DNA of 64,000 nt, from NCBI GenBank assembly GCA_050283925.1, contig JBNOAI010000010.1, forward strand, positions 204,074 to 268,073. The letters run 5' to 3'. Source of the DNA: ZC4RG25 sp023428365. GTDB lineage: Bacteria; Pseudomonadota; Alphaproteobacteria; Rhizobiales; Hyphomicrobiaceae. Made by a program: the position numbers and the translations under genes. Under the pieces are notes generated by a model, which saw nothing but the letters and a program-made list of their open reading frames with translations, was not told where the DNA came from and did no database searches. This document shows positions 53,314 through 62,969 of the stretch, piece by piece (the first letter of the stretch is position 1; every line of letters starts with the position of its first letter).

Positions 53314-54401
53314 CAGGATCTCTTCCTGCTGAGAACCAGGAGGAGAAAAACCGGAACTCCGATCAAGGACGTTATAAGGCCGATCGGCAGGATAATTCCA
53401 GGCACGATGACTTTGCTGGCCCAGGAAGCAAGGCTCATCACAAGCGCGCCGGAGAGCATGCTGGCGGGAAGAAAGAAGCGGTGATCCTCGCCCACCAACA
53501 ATCGTGCGATGTGTGGTCCTACCAACCCGACGAATGCTATGATGCCGACAAAGGCTACCGCTGTTCCCGTCAGTAGACTAACACGCAACAACGATGCGAA
53601 CCTCAACCGCGAAACATCGACGCCGAAACTCCGCGCCCGATCCTGTCCCAAGCGCAGCGCTGTGAGCCGCCACGATGCCATCAAAGAGAGAGGAGCGATT
53701 GTCGCCAGTACGATGCCGACGATTGCAATTTTCTCGCTATTGGAACGGGTGAGACTACCCATCGTCCAAAAGACGAGCTGTTGAAGAGCCTGTTCGTTGG
53801 CGATGAACTGGGTCAGCGCAACCAGCGCATTGAACGTGAAGAATAGGGCAATTCCGAACAACACAATTGTTTCCCCGCCTGAACCGCGCAACCGCGTCAG
53901 CGTCTGCAACAGCATCGCAGACCCGAAAGCGAGCAGAAATGCATTGATCGGGATTATCCAGTTCGACGGAACACCTGGAACGCCGATTCCAAGGACAATT
54001 GCCAGCGCAGCGCCGAACGTGGCCGCCGATGACATACCAAGCGTGAAGGGGCTCGCCATTGGATTGTTGAGAATTGTCTGTAGTTCCGCACCTGCGAGCG
54101 ATAAGGATGCCCCCACCGCCAACGCCATCAGTGCTTGGGGCAAGCGGACGTCCCAAATGATCACCGTAGCCGACCGGCTCAGCGTCTCAGGGGACAACAA
54201 TCCGTGCAAGACATCCAAGACGCCTAACGAAGATGGGCCGGTCGCAACATCAGCGACGAATGCAATTGTGGTCGCGAGAGCTAGGGCAACGATCACGAAA
54301 AGCCGAACGAGAACCAGCCTGTGATATGCGGCAAGGACCGACGCACCTGGCCCCCGAGTGCCCGGCATTGGAGATCCCGTGTTGGTTCCGGGAGGGCTCA
54401 C
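53313..54401 (-). CDS. Iron-siderophore ABC importer, FecCD-type permease
   Basis: 362 residues from GTG 54401, which overlaps the binding-protein stop as GTGA; a TTG at 54416 is the alternative. About nine to ten helices. Conserved FecCD patches are L-P-Q-A-L-M-A-L-A-V-G-A-S-L-S-L-A-G (about 88), N-N-P-M-A-S-P-F-T-L-G (about 108) and F-V-G-L-V-G-P-H-I-A-R. A single permease gene is present, so the transporter works as a homodimer. Confidence 0.9.
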   Translation of the reverse strand: MSPPGTNTGSPMPGTRGPGASVLAAYHRLVLVRLFVIVALALATTIAFVADVATGPSSLGVLDVLHGLLSPETLSRSATVIIWDVRLPQALMALAVGASLSLAGAELQTILNNPMASPFTLGMSSAATFGAALAIVLGIGVPGVPSNWIIPINAFLLAFGSAMLLQTLTRLRGSGGETIVLFGIALFFTFNALVALTQFIANEQALQQLVFWTMGSLTRSNSEKIAIVGIVLATIAPLSLMASWRLTALRLGQDRARSFGVDVSRLRFASLLRVSLLTGTAVAFVGIIAFVGLVGPHIARLLVGEDHRFFLPASMLSGALVMSLASWASKVIVPGIILPIGLITSLIGVPVFLLLVLSRKRS

Positions 54402-55519
54402 TTCAGAGAAATCCAATAGGTACCTTCCAATGGAACAGGTAGAAATTCCTTGTTCAAGAGCCGCAAGCTGGCATCAGGGTCGATGTCCGCGAACAGTTCC
54501 GGATGAAACCATTTGGCTAGTACTTCAACAGCAAGGAAATTCATCGGCATATTGCTGAACAAATGCCAGATCCCATGAACGCGGCCGCTGCGCACCGCCT
54601 TTAGGTCGGCCAATACTGGGATTTGAATGACAGACGAAAGGGCTGCACGCGTCTCTTGTTTGTCGATTCCGGGCCCCATAGCCAAGCCGCCTTTGCCGAC
54701 CAAATGAATTCCCCCCGTGCCGACATAAACATCCGGATCCTGGGCAATGACATACTCCGGATTGAGCTGCCCAAACGGCTGCTTGAGGACGTCGACGGCA
54801 ATGTTGTGCCCGCCTGCTGCATCTATGAATGCCCCGATCGTCGCGCGTGCAGGCGAATTGCAACAATCGCCTAGGCCAGCGTGAGCATGCATCAGGACCT
54901 TAGGTAGTGCTGGCTGTGCGGTGGCGAGCTTGTCGGCGATACGGCGCATATGCGTCTGATAGACGTTGATGTACCGCTCTGCTTGCTGCTCACGGCCCAG
55001 TAATTTCCCGAGAATACGAATGCTGGGCACAGTGTTCTCGAGCGGCTTGCTGACAAAATCGATGAAGACAACAGCTATCCCCGCCGCTTCCAGACGCTCG
55101 ATGATGTCAGTTGAATAACGCGACGGTCCATAGCCACCACTCAAAATCGCAACATCAGGTTGGACCGCTAATGCCTGCTCCACGGAGAAGGTATCGGCGC
55201 TGCCTTGTCCCACAAATGGAATGTCGGCAATGGTTGGAAACTTCTGCTTATAACGCTCGTAGGTCACCTTATCTTGTCGCTGGAGATCGGCAGGCCACCC
55301 CGCGATGAGCGCGACAGGATCGGGATGGATCAACGACAGCGCGAGAATTTGTCGTCCTTCACCCAGCACAATCTTCTTAATCGGTCGTTTGATCGTAACC
55401 TTGCGATCGGTGATGTCGGTAATTTGAATGCTATCGGCAGCCGACGCTTTCGCATATGCCACGGAGATAGCGACAACGATCAGGCAGACCTGCAGTAGTC
55501 GAAGAACGGGTGTCATCAT
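54398..55519 (-). CDS. Iron-siderophore ABC importer, periplasmic binding protein
   Basis: 373 residues. A Sec signal peptide covers residues 1-28 (hydrophobic L-L-Q-V-C-L-I-V-V-A-I-S, cleavage near A-S-A-A). The mature domain is a FepB/TroA-type binding protein with I-K-K-I-V-L-G-E-G-R-Q-I (about 48) and Q-P-D-V-A-I-L-S-G-G-Y (about 123). ATG overlaps the esterase stop (ATGA at 55516-55519). It hands the ferric siderophore to the FecCD permease. Confidence 0.9.
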   Translation of the reverse strand: MMTPVLRLLQVCLIVVAISVAYAKASAADSIQITDITDRKVTIKRPIKKIVLGEGRQILALSLIHPDPVALIAGWPADLQRQDKVTYERYKQKFPTIADIPFVGQGSADTFSVEQALAVQPDVAILSGGYGPSRYSTDIIERLEAAGIAVVFIDFVSKPLENTVPSIRILGKLLGREQQAERYINVYQTHMRRIADKLATAQPALPKVLMHAHAGLGDCCNSPARATIGAFIDAAGGHNIAVDVLKQPFGQLNPEYVIAQDPDVYVGTGGIHLVGKGGLAMGPGIDKQETRAALSSVIQIPVLADLKAVRSGRVHGIWHLFSNMPMNFLAVEVLAKWFHPELFADIDPDASLRLLNKEFLPVPLEGTYWISLK

Positions 55520-56358
55520 TTTTCTCGATTGTCGTCTCGTGTCGCCATTGCGAAACGCAGTGCCCGACTGACAAGCGCCGGAATGACAGAGACGTGGTTT
55601 TCCCCCTCGAATTGGCTGTAAGTGACCTGCAGCCCATGAGGCGCCAGTTCGTGCAGGCGTGCCGCCATTTCGACTGCGTTGTCGATCATCCTATTTTTTG
55701 CGATCCAATCCGTTCGCTTTTTGGTTTGGGGATTGGCGCCTTCGCGCGCGGAAATGCTCTGCTCCAACGCACCCACCCCCATCAGGAGACGCACGCAGTG
55801 CGGGGTGGCCCGCAATCGTTCGGAAAACGCCTTCTCAGCCGCTAGGATCGATCTGTCGGCGAACCAGATTGACGGGCTTCCAGCAACGAACGTCGAAAAC
55901 ATATCCGGACGCGTGAACATCGCGTAAAGAGCGAACAGACCTCCGAATGAATGACCGAAAAGTGTTTGACGTCGCGAATCTATTGGAAAATCGCGCGCAA
56001 TAATAGGTTTCAGATCGTGCTCGAAGAACTCGAGCAGGTGATCGGCACCTCCGGTTTTCGACCACGATGAGCCGTCGGGACGGGGAGACAATAATGATGT
56101 CGGCACTGCAGGAGTATAGTCATACGTCCGCCGTTCCGCATCGATTGGCAGATCGGTCGGATATCCTAGGCCGACGATGACCGCCGGCTCGACACCCGTT
56201 GCGGTCGGACGCCGCGACTGGAGCGACACGGCGTCCACCATCGTCGCGAACATCGCATTCGCATCGAGCAGGTAAATTACCGGATAGCCGTCCGCACTCG
56301 GCGTCTCCTTTGGGATGGATATGAAAATACGAAATTCAGCGCCCGAGCGAGATTGCAT
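55516..56358 (-). CDS. Ferric-siderophore esterase (IroE/Fes-like alpha/beta hydrolase)
   Basis: 280 residues from ATG 56358. The nucleophile elbow G-H-S-F-G-G-L-F-A-L-Y is at about 134, with F-V-A-G-S-P-S-I-W-F (about 156) and a C-terminal N-H-V-S-V-I-P (about 258) giving the histidine: the enterochelin-esterase family. Family-like sequence (E-T-F-P-P-V-T-L-P-R-T-Q) continues upstream of this ATG, in the same frame as the receptor gene, but no ATG, GTG or TTG lies between the receptor stop and 56358. The true start may be a rare codon (ATT 56406) or the receptor may be read through. It likely cuts the imported siderophore to release iron. Confidence 0.82.
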   Translation of the reverse strand: MQSRSGAEFRIFISIPKETPSADGYPVIYLLDANAMFATMVDAVSLQSRRPTATGVEPAVIVGLGYPTDLPIDAERRTYDYTPAVPTSLLSPRPDGSSWSKTGGADHLLEFFEHDLKPIIARDFPIDSRRQTLFGHSFGGLFALYAMFTRPDMFSTFVAGSPSIWFADRSILAAEKAFSERLRATPHCVRLLMGVGALEQSISAREGANPQTKKRTDWIAKNRMIDNAVEMAARLHELAPHGLQVTYSQFEGENHVSVIPALVSRALRFAMATRDDNREK

Positions 56359-56412
56359 CGGGCGCTGCTGGGTTCTCGGTAGTGTGACCGGCGGAAACGT
56401 TTCAATCTCCCA

Positions 56413-58863
56413 TCACCATTGGTACTTTAAAGTGGCCATGATATTGCGGCCAGCCCCGTAGTAGCAGCCGGAATTGGTTGGTTCGGTTGCGGGGAAACCG
56501 CCGCCGAACTGTCCGCACGACGCAAGATATTCCTTATCGAACAGATTGGTTGCGTTGAGCTGCAGCGAATAGCCTTCATACGCTGTCGACACGGCGCCAA
56601 AATCGTATCGCGCCGCTGCATCGACAAGGAACACCGGATCAACTGTCCAAGTATTGGTTCTGTTGCCGTAAGTCTCGCTCATGTAGCGCAGCCCGCCGCC
56701 AAGACCGAAGCCCCGGAGCATGCCATCATGGAACGTGTAGAATGCCCATATTGCGGCCATATGTTCCGGCACCGCCGTCGGCCGCTTGCCCTTTTCGCTA
56801 ATGCCGCCGGGGAAGGTCGTGTCCGACTTCGTAATCTCTGCATCAATGTAGGTGTAAGCCGCGGCGATATCCAGATTATCGTTCAGGCTTGCTCGCGCCT
56901 CGATTTCGATGCCGCGGCTGCGCACTTCGCCCGTTTGCGTCTGGCATAGCGTGTTGGCATTAGGAGCGCAGGGATAGCTTGTAGCCGGTGGCGGCGCATA
57001 AACGTGATCTGTGTCGGTCGTTAGTACGTCCTGAAGCCGGATATCGAACAGTGATACCGTAATGAACGCATTCACACCGGGCGGCTGATACTTCACACCG
57101 ATCTCGAATTGTTCACCCGTCGTCGGTTTGAAGGGGTTACCCTGATAGTCGATCGCAGTTCCTGTAATTGGTTCAAACGACGTCGAGTAACTGAAGTACG
57201 GCGAGAATCCGCTATCGAAGTGATAAAGTAAGCCGCCGCGCCAGGTAAATGCCTCATCCTTCTGATCGGTCTTGCTTACTTGACCAGAAGCTAGCGTGGT
57301 CTGCTCAAAATCGTAACTCGCCCAGTCATAGCGCGCTCCGAGAACACCGACGAGGTTGCCGATCTTCACCTGCTCCTGAGCGTATATTCCAAGCTGATCT
57401 GTTTCGCTTTTGTTGCGGGTCGCGATTGCCGGGCGGGCAACCGAAAGTCCATAAACGGGGTTCAGATAGTCGATCGTTGGCGCCGCCGCTCCAGGTCCAC
57501 CACCGGAAAGTGCAGCGTTGGCCGACGCAAATTGATAATCGAGGCCGAACAGCATGGTGTGCTTTACGACGCCTGTGGCGAATTTTGCCTCCGCCTGATT
57601 GTCGACGGCATAGGTGTCTACGCCGTTGATCGTGAGGGATTTATTACGCGAGATGTTGGTTCCCGTAAGACCGGAAGTTTGAAGCGCTGCAAACGTCGTA
57701 TCTAGATTCATGTAGCGAAAGTTCTGACGTACCGTCCAAGTTGGGTCGAACTTGTGCTCGAATAAATAGCCGATCGCTGTTTGCTCACGCTTGAAGGTGT
57801 CGTATGCGGGATCGCCTGGATTGAAAAAGTGCGGAATCTTTCCGTTGGGCGACGGCAATCCGGACCCTAGTGCCGGAACGCCGACGGAATACGAACTTTC
57901 CGGATCATTGAGATAGCTCGCGAGGAGCGTCAGGGTTGTCGAGGTCGAGGGGCGCCATGTGAACGATGGGGCGATCGCATAACGCTCCTCGTCAACGCCA
58001 TAGATGTCGGTGCCGGTGTCTCGCGCCAGACCAGTCAGGCGATAAGAAAACTCACCATTCCGGTCGACTGGGCCACCAAAATCAAAAGCCACCTGCTTGC
58101 GCACATGTGTTCCGAAGGTGACTGCTATCTCGCCGAAGGGATCGTCAGTTGGCTTCTTGCTGACGAAATTAACCAACCCGCCGACGCCAACCTGGCCGTA
58201 CAAAACCGATGCAGGCCCCCTGAAGACTTCGATCCTCTCGAGAAGATACGGATCCATCACGGGGACGTCGAAATTGAGCCCGCGCTGCAGCTTCAATCCA
58301 TCCTGGAAGTGCACGAAGCTCTGCAGATTACCGAGGCCTCGGATATTGACGATGTCATAGCGCGACGCAGGGCGCACATCGACGATGACCCCGGGCGTAT
58401 AATGCAGCGCGTCGGACACGCTCTCAGCGCCCTGCTGCTCGATTTGATCGCGCGTCACGACGGAGATCGACTGGGGCGTCTCAATCAGAGGAGTGCCCGT
58501 CTTGGTCCCCGTCGCACTTTGGTTTGCAACGAACCCTTGAACCGGTCCCGTGGCCTGCTCCATAGGACTACGAGGAATTGGGCTAGGCGCGACGACAGGT
58601 ATAGGCGCGCTCGCGGGTGCGGATTTTGGCGCCGCCTGTTTCGCTTTTGCTTTGGGTTGCGCCTTGGATGCCTCAACGCTGACCGGCGGCAATGTGATGC
58701 CCGGCTGCTGCGCATACGCAAAACTGATTGTCAGCGGCGTTACCAAAACCCCCGCCAACAGTAAGCGGTAGATCGACCGACCACGCAGCTTACCAAGCTG
58801 AGTGACATCTCTCACCGACTGCCCGAATTCCGTCACTGTCCGCCCCCCAAAGCACATCATCAT
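56413..58863 (-). CDS. TonB-dependent siderophore receptor
   Basis: 816 residues from ATG 58863; further ATG or GTG starts down to 58836 are possible, and one at 59013 is unlikely. The signal peptide ends at A-Y-A-Q-Q. An Ala/Lys/Pro-rich stretch follows, then the plug domain (I-S-V-V-T-R-D-Q-I-E-Q-Q-G-A-E-S-V-S-D-A-L and G-P-A-S-V-L-Y-G-Q-V-G-V-G-G). The 22-strand barrel ends with an aromatic residue (L-K-Y-Q-W), as outer-membrane insertion needs. The P-P-V-S-V-E segment is a probable TonB box. This FhuA/FpvA-type receptor leads the siderophore operon. Confidence 0.93.
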   Translation of the reverse strand: MMMCFGGRTVTEFGQSVRDVTQLGKLRGRSIYRLLLAGVLVTPLTISFAYAQQPGITLPPVSVEASKAQPKAKAKQAAPKSAPASAPIPVVAPSPIPRSPMEQATGPVQGFVANQSATGTKTGTPLIETPQSISVVTRDQIEQQGAESVSDALHYTPGVIVDVRPASRYDIVNIRGLGNLQSFVHFQDGLKLQRGLNFDVPVMDPYLLERIEVFRGPASVLYGQVGVGGLVNFVSKKPTDDPFGEIAVTFGTHVRKQVAFDFGGPVDRNGEFSYRLTGLARDTGTDIYGVDEERYAIAPSFTWRPSTSTTLTLLASYLNDPESSYSVGVPALGSGLPSPNGKIPHFFNPGDPAYDTFKREQTAIGYLFEHKFDPTWTVRQNFRYMNLDTTFAALQTSGLTGTNISRNKSLTINGVDTYAVDNQAEAKFATGVVKHTMLFGLDYQFASANAALSGGGPGAAAPTIDYLNPVYGLSVARPAIATRNKSETDQLGIYAQEQVKIGNLVGVLGARYDWASYDFEQTTLASGQVSKTDQKDEAFTWRGGLLYHFDSGFSPYFSYSTSFEPITGTAIDYQGNPFKPTTGEQFEIGVKYQPPGVNAFITVSLFDIRLQDVLTTDTDHVYAPPPATSYPCAPNANTLCQTQTGEVRSRGIEIEARASLNDNLDIAAAYTYIDAEITKSDTTFPGGISEKGKRPTAVPEHMAAIWAFYTFHDGMLRGFGLGGGLRYMSETYGNRTNTWTVDPVFLVDAAARYDFGAVSTAYEGYSLQLNATNLFDKEYLASCGQFGGGFPATEPTNSGCYYGAGRNIMATLKYQW

Positions 58864-59753
58864 CCGAAGATGATGTTTGACGTCGTCAATGATGGCTGGG
58901 GAACGCCTAGCTGACAGGAACCCATACAGGCTCAAGTATACCTTTACGGTCAAGAATATTTGGAGCGAGAGGTGCTGTATTAGGATAACCGTCACAAAGC
59001 TGCCACGCTTCATCTTCGATCATCGGCACTCTCGCCAATCATGCCGGTCGTTTACCGACAATGACTATCGCCAGGATGCGGGCTGCACATTCCTTCTAGC
59101 GATTGTCACCTATGCTCCAAGTGGCAATCTGAATTGTCGTAGCATTGGTCTGTTGCCGAACCAAGCTGGACTATTAAGGGCCAATCCGTTCCACGCCGGG
59201 GCTTACGGAACGCGCCAGCTAATCTTTACGAACTGCGCAAGGATGTCATCGATCTGGCGGCGCGCAAAGACACTCGCCGCACCAACGGACTGTTGATGGC
59301 GCTTGGCATCTTCCAGGTGTTCGGGTTGTTCTGGCTGGCCTCAGCCTGGACGAACTGAAGCTCGCATCCGAGTTCGCCGCGCCAGTGCGATATGCGCTGT
59401 GGTCATTATTCGGTGTATTCCCTTGCCGCAGACTTGATCACCGCCGCACTGGCATCGATCGGATTGTGGCTTGGTTCAGGTGGTCCAGTTGTCCCATAAG
59501 CGGAAGTCGAAGACTCTCAACAGGTGAACCAAAAGACGGCATGGCTCATGTCCGCTTGTTGTGGACTTCGTCAGGCGTGGATCAGCAATGTCCCGCCAAC
59601 TGCGTCGACTGTGGACAGCCTCCTCCAACAGTTGCCTGTCTATCGGTTTTCGCCGCATGGTAGGTTAGGCATGGCGTCATTACTTGCGACTCGGCAGTGT
59701 GGACGGTTGCCCTAACGGTGTGTTGGGCGAGATGAGTGGCTCGGAGCCTAATC
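58864..59753. other. Gap between receptor and NACHT gene, with a possible gene fossil
   Basis: About 890 bases without a supported gene. On the + strand, 59222-59359 reads as the end of a small membrane protein (L-R-K-D-V-I-D-L-A-A-R-K-D, then L-L-M-A-L-G-I-F-Q-V-F-G-L-F-W-L-A) and stops at TGA, but has no start upstream. GGAG near 59742 serves the NACHT gene. Confidence 0.4.
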
Positions 59754-62700
59754 ATGCCGCTGGTGAAGAACCGACGTGTTCGCATTCGAGACGACGGTAG
59801 CGGCAGCAAGCGTGAAGTCGACGGCACCTTTGCCGAGTTTGCCCATTCGGATGCAATTGTTCTGCTCGGTGATCCCGGAATCGGCAAGTCTACCCTCCTC
59901 GCCGAGTTCGGCGGCAGCGATTGCGCAACTGTCCGACACTTCCTGTTGGAACCCAAGCTTCCATCGGGGCCTGCCCTCTTTCTTGACGGACTAGATGAAT
60001 ATCGCCGCCTTCGCGGAGCTGGCGCAGCTCCCGACGATCTGGTCGCCAAGTTGATCGAGCTGGGCCGCCCGAACTTCTGTCTCGCCTGCCGGGCCGGAGA
60101 TTGGTTTGGAGAGATCGACCAAGAGGCCCTTCGCCTGGCAAGTCCCTCCAGACGCGTCGTCGTGCTGGAGTTGATGCCGCTCTCCGGTGACGAGATCATG
60201 CAGCTCGCATCCGAACAGTTGCCCGACGCGCGCACGTTTCTCGAAGAAGCGATTGCCTTCGGCCTCGACAAGCTGCTCGGTAATCCCCAAACGCTCGATC
60301 TCTTCATCCGAGCGTGGCGCTCTGGCCGACGGCCTCGGAACAAGTTCGAAGCCTATCAGTACGGTATTGAGGACTTGATCCGGGAGACCAATCGCGTCCA
60401 TTCGGGGCGCGGGGCCAGCGCGATCGCTGCCGCCACCCTTTGGAGCGCTGCGGCCGCAATCAACAGCACAGCCCTCCTTGGCCACGCCGTCGGCGTCACG
60501 CGCAGGCAGGACGAGCCCAGCGACGAGTTCTTTGCTGCATCTTTGGTCCCCTTCGACACACCGGGCGCCGTCGATGAAACCCTGGGGCGGCGTGTCTTCA
60601 CATCGCCCAGCACGGATTGCTTTCACCCGAGCCATCGAACAATCGCAGAATTCCTAGCTGGCTCGGACTTGGCGAAGCGTGTTGCCGCCGGTCTTCCGAT
60701 TAGCCGTGTATTGGCTCTGATGTGCGGACTGGATGGCGCCCCGGTTGCTGCCCTCCGCGGTCTGTTTGCATGGTTCATGTGCCATCTGTCGGCACGGGCC
60801 GAGCCCTATGTCGGTCTCGATCCATACGCCGTCGCGACCTATGGCGACGCGAGTATGCTGCCGCCTGCCGTACAGCTCGCCATGTGGAATGCGCTCGGCC
60901 GGCTCCGCGATCCTTGGTTTCTCACCAACGAAGACGATCGAGGCACATTCAATGGCCTTGCCAATCGCGACACAGCCCCTCGTCTAAAGCAATTGCTTGC
61001 CGATCCTCAGACTGCCGTCCACCTGAAGATCGCTGCGCTCGAGGCACTGGCGACCGCTAGCTCCGATCTCGGGTTGACTGCCGAACTCGAGGCATTCGTG
61101 CTTGCGCCCCTGGGTAACTCGTGGCTGCGATCCACGGCCCTGAAGGCACTTGCCAAGGCGAAGGACGGCGACGTCTCGTATCTTGCGACACTCGATGGTC
61201 GGTTGTCGTCCAGCAAACCGGACCCTGCTGCCGCAGAGTTGCGCGCCACCTTGCTCACGTTGCTCCCACCGAGCCGTGACATGCCATCCCGCATTCATTC
61301 GGTTCTTGATCAAGCCAGCAACCCTACCATTGGAAAGCGGGCGACGGGCTACCTTCTTCCACTTCTAAGCCTGCCGACTGACGAGCAGTTGGATGCACTC
61401 CTCGACGGTGCGCAGACGCTCGTCAGTCGAAAGGGGCCTCGCAAATACGAAATCCGGCACCTCTTCTCTGATTGGTTCATCAGACGGCTTGTCAGCCCAC
61501 GCCCAATGTCTGCGCCGCAGCTCGCGCGATGGCTCACTAGTATCTCCGTTGAGCGCAGCAGCAACGACCGCCTAGTTGCGGCGATCAAGTCTAGATTCGA
61601 GCTTGAGCCCCAGCTATTCGGCCACGTGTACGACACACTCTATTCGGAGCACACGTTCAACACCGAGCGTGATCAATGGCTGTTCATCGTACACGATGTC
61701 TGGAAGGCGCTTCCGCGAGCCCTCTGGCCCGACGCTCAGGCAGAATTCTTCCTCCAGAAAGCAAGACTCGAACCGAATGCCGAGCACGCCGCCAACTTCT
61801 TCCGAATGTTTCTCAGCCACTTGCCTTCGTCGGGCGTTGATCTCGAATTGACGGACTCAGCATTCTCACTGGTGGATTCGCGATCAGACTTGGCTGCTGC
61901 ACTTGGCAACTGGACAGTCTTCACGATCGAGGACTGGCGCTTGAAACGCTGGCGGGAACAGGCCGAGCGGGCAGAAGCAAAGGCTAAGACTCGCGCGGAG
62001 AACATCTCGCAGCTGACACCCCACCTTCACGAGATTTGCGCTGGCACCCACGGCAGCATCGGTTGGGGCGCTCAAATTTTTCTTGGTTACTGCGACGATG
62101 CCAGCGCCGCCGAGCCCAGGGATCGACTGCTGAGCGTTCTCGATGAACCGCTGACAGACGCCTACATCGAAGGGTTTGGCGCCTATCTCCGCAACGGATC
62201 GGTACCTGCTGCCGACGTAATTATCGAACGGTGGGCAAGGAATAGCATTCCCTATTCCCACCTCCTCGTCTCACTTGCGATCTACTGCACGATGCAATCG
62301 ACAGGCGACGTGCCAGAAAAGGCTCACGCGTCCTGCGTGGCCGCTGCAATCACCGAGCTGCACCGAGGCGATCTGGTTCCTGGATACGACACCGCGATCG
62401 AAACGTGGCTGGCCAATCAAGCTCAAACGAAGCCCCAACGAGTTATGCCCATCTTGGTCCAGGCGTGGAATGCCGCCGTCGACCAAAAGCGCGGCTACCT
62501 TCCCGGCCTGCAAGATCTTTATGGTGCACCCGGCGCCGCCTCTATGCTCGCCAAGGCCGCGGAGCAAGTACTTTCGTCCGGCGTAAAGGATCAGCACAAC
62601 ACAGTCGAACAGCTCGTCACGCTCCTCTTGCGTCACAATCCCAAAGCCATACCTGCTCTGGCGAGTGACGTACTTGCCAATAACTCCGCCTCACCGGAGG

Positions 62701-62969
62701 TTGTCGGCATCTGGAGTGCGGCACTCCTGCTGACCGCTGAACCCAATGACATCTCGGTCTTGTCGACACTGTCCTCGGTGCCGGTAGAGACATTGTGGGC
62801 GACCATCGAAGTCCTGAAAAGCGGTCGCCTCAATCATCCAGATGCTCCGGCGCTCTCAACCGCGAAGCGTGCTGAAGTGGTCGCGCTCTTCGGCGCGCGA
62901 TTTCCGAATACCGGCCCCCCCCCTCGGCGAGACCACCTATGGGCATCAGAACCCATGGGATGCTGCTGA
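59754..62969 (+). CDS. NACHT-type STAND NTPase, large putative defence protein (N-terminal and middle parts)
   Basis: 1,071 residues from ATG 59754, with GGAG about 7 bases upstream; GTG 59736 is an alternative. Walker A G-D-P-G-I-G-K-S-T is at 39-47. Walker B L-F-L-D-G-L-D-E (75-82) has the NACHT form in which two acidic residues follow the glycine. L-A-C-R (110-113) is the sensor arginine, G-N-P-Q-T-L at about 176 and F-H-P-S-H-R-T-I-A-E-F-L-A (290-302) complete the NACHT/winged-helix region. Residues 320-1050 are helical and repeat-like (A-A-L-E-A-L-A-T-A, T-A-L-K-A-L-A-K-A), suggesting HEAT-type sensor repeats. No N-terminal effector precedes the NTPase. In the reading as given, the last 17 residues after F-P-N-T-G are frame-shifted noise. 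The nuclease domain lies in the next frame. Confidence 0.82.
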   Translation: MPLVKNRRVRIRDDGSGSKREVDGTFAEFAHSDAIVLLGDPGIGKSTLLAEFGGSDCATVRHFLLEPKLPSGPALFLDGLDEYRRLRGAGAAPDDLVAKLIELGRPNFCLACRAGDWFGEIDQEALRLASPSRRVVVLELMPLSGDEIMQLASEQLPDARTFLEEAIAFGLDKLLGNPQTLDLFIRAWRSGRRPRNKFEAYQYGIEDLIRETNRVHSGRGASAIAAATLWSAAAAINSTALLGHAVGVTRRQDEPSDEFFAASLVPFDTPGAVDETLGRRVFTSPSTDCFHPSHRTIAEFLAGSDLAKRVAAGLPISRVLALMCGLDGAPVAALRGLFAWFMCHLSARAEPYVGLDPYAVATYGDASMLPPAVQLAMWNALGRLRDPWFLTNEDDRGTFNGLANRDTAPRLKQLLADPQTAVHLKIAALEALATASSDLGLTAELEAFVLAPLGNSWLRSTALKALAKAKDGDVSYLATLDGRLSSSKPDPAAAELRATLLTLLPPSRDMPSRIHSVLDQASNPTIGKRATGYLLPLLSLPTDEQLDALLDGAQTLVSRKGPRKYEIRHLFSDWFIRRLVSPRPMSAPQLARWLTSISVERSSNDRLVAAIKSRFELEPQLFGHVYDTLYSEHTFNTERDQWLFIVHDVWKALPRALWPDAQAEFFLQKARLEPNAEHAANFFRMFLSHLPSSGVDLELTDSAFSLVDSRSDLAAALGNWTVFTIEDWRLKRWREQAERAEAKAKTRAENISQLTPHLHEICAGTHGSIGWGAQIFLGYCDDASAAEPRDRLLSVLDEPLTDAYIEGFGAYLRNGSVPAADVIIERWARNSIPYSHLLVSLAIYCTMQSTGDVPEKAHASCVAAAITELHRGDLVPGYDTAIETWLANQAQTKPQRVMPILVQAWNAAVDQKRGYLPGLQDLYGAPGAASMLAKAAEQVLSSGVKDQHNTVEQLVTLLLRHNPKAIPALASDVLANNSASPEVVGIWSAALLLTAEPNDISVLSTLSSVPVETLWATIEVLKSGRLNHPDAPALSTAKRAEVVALFGARFPNTGPPPRRDHLWASEPMGCC

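Noticed and set aside
58877..59296. 139-codon + strand frame overlapping the TonB receptor start region
   Set aside because: Cysteine- and arginine-rich, no ribosome site, no family resemblance; partly antisense to the receptor leader.
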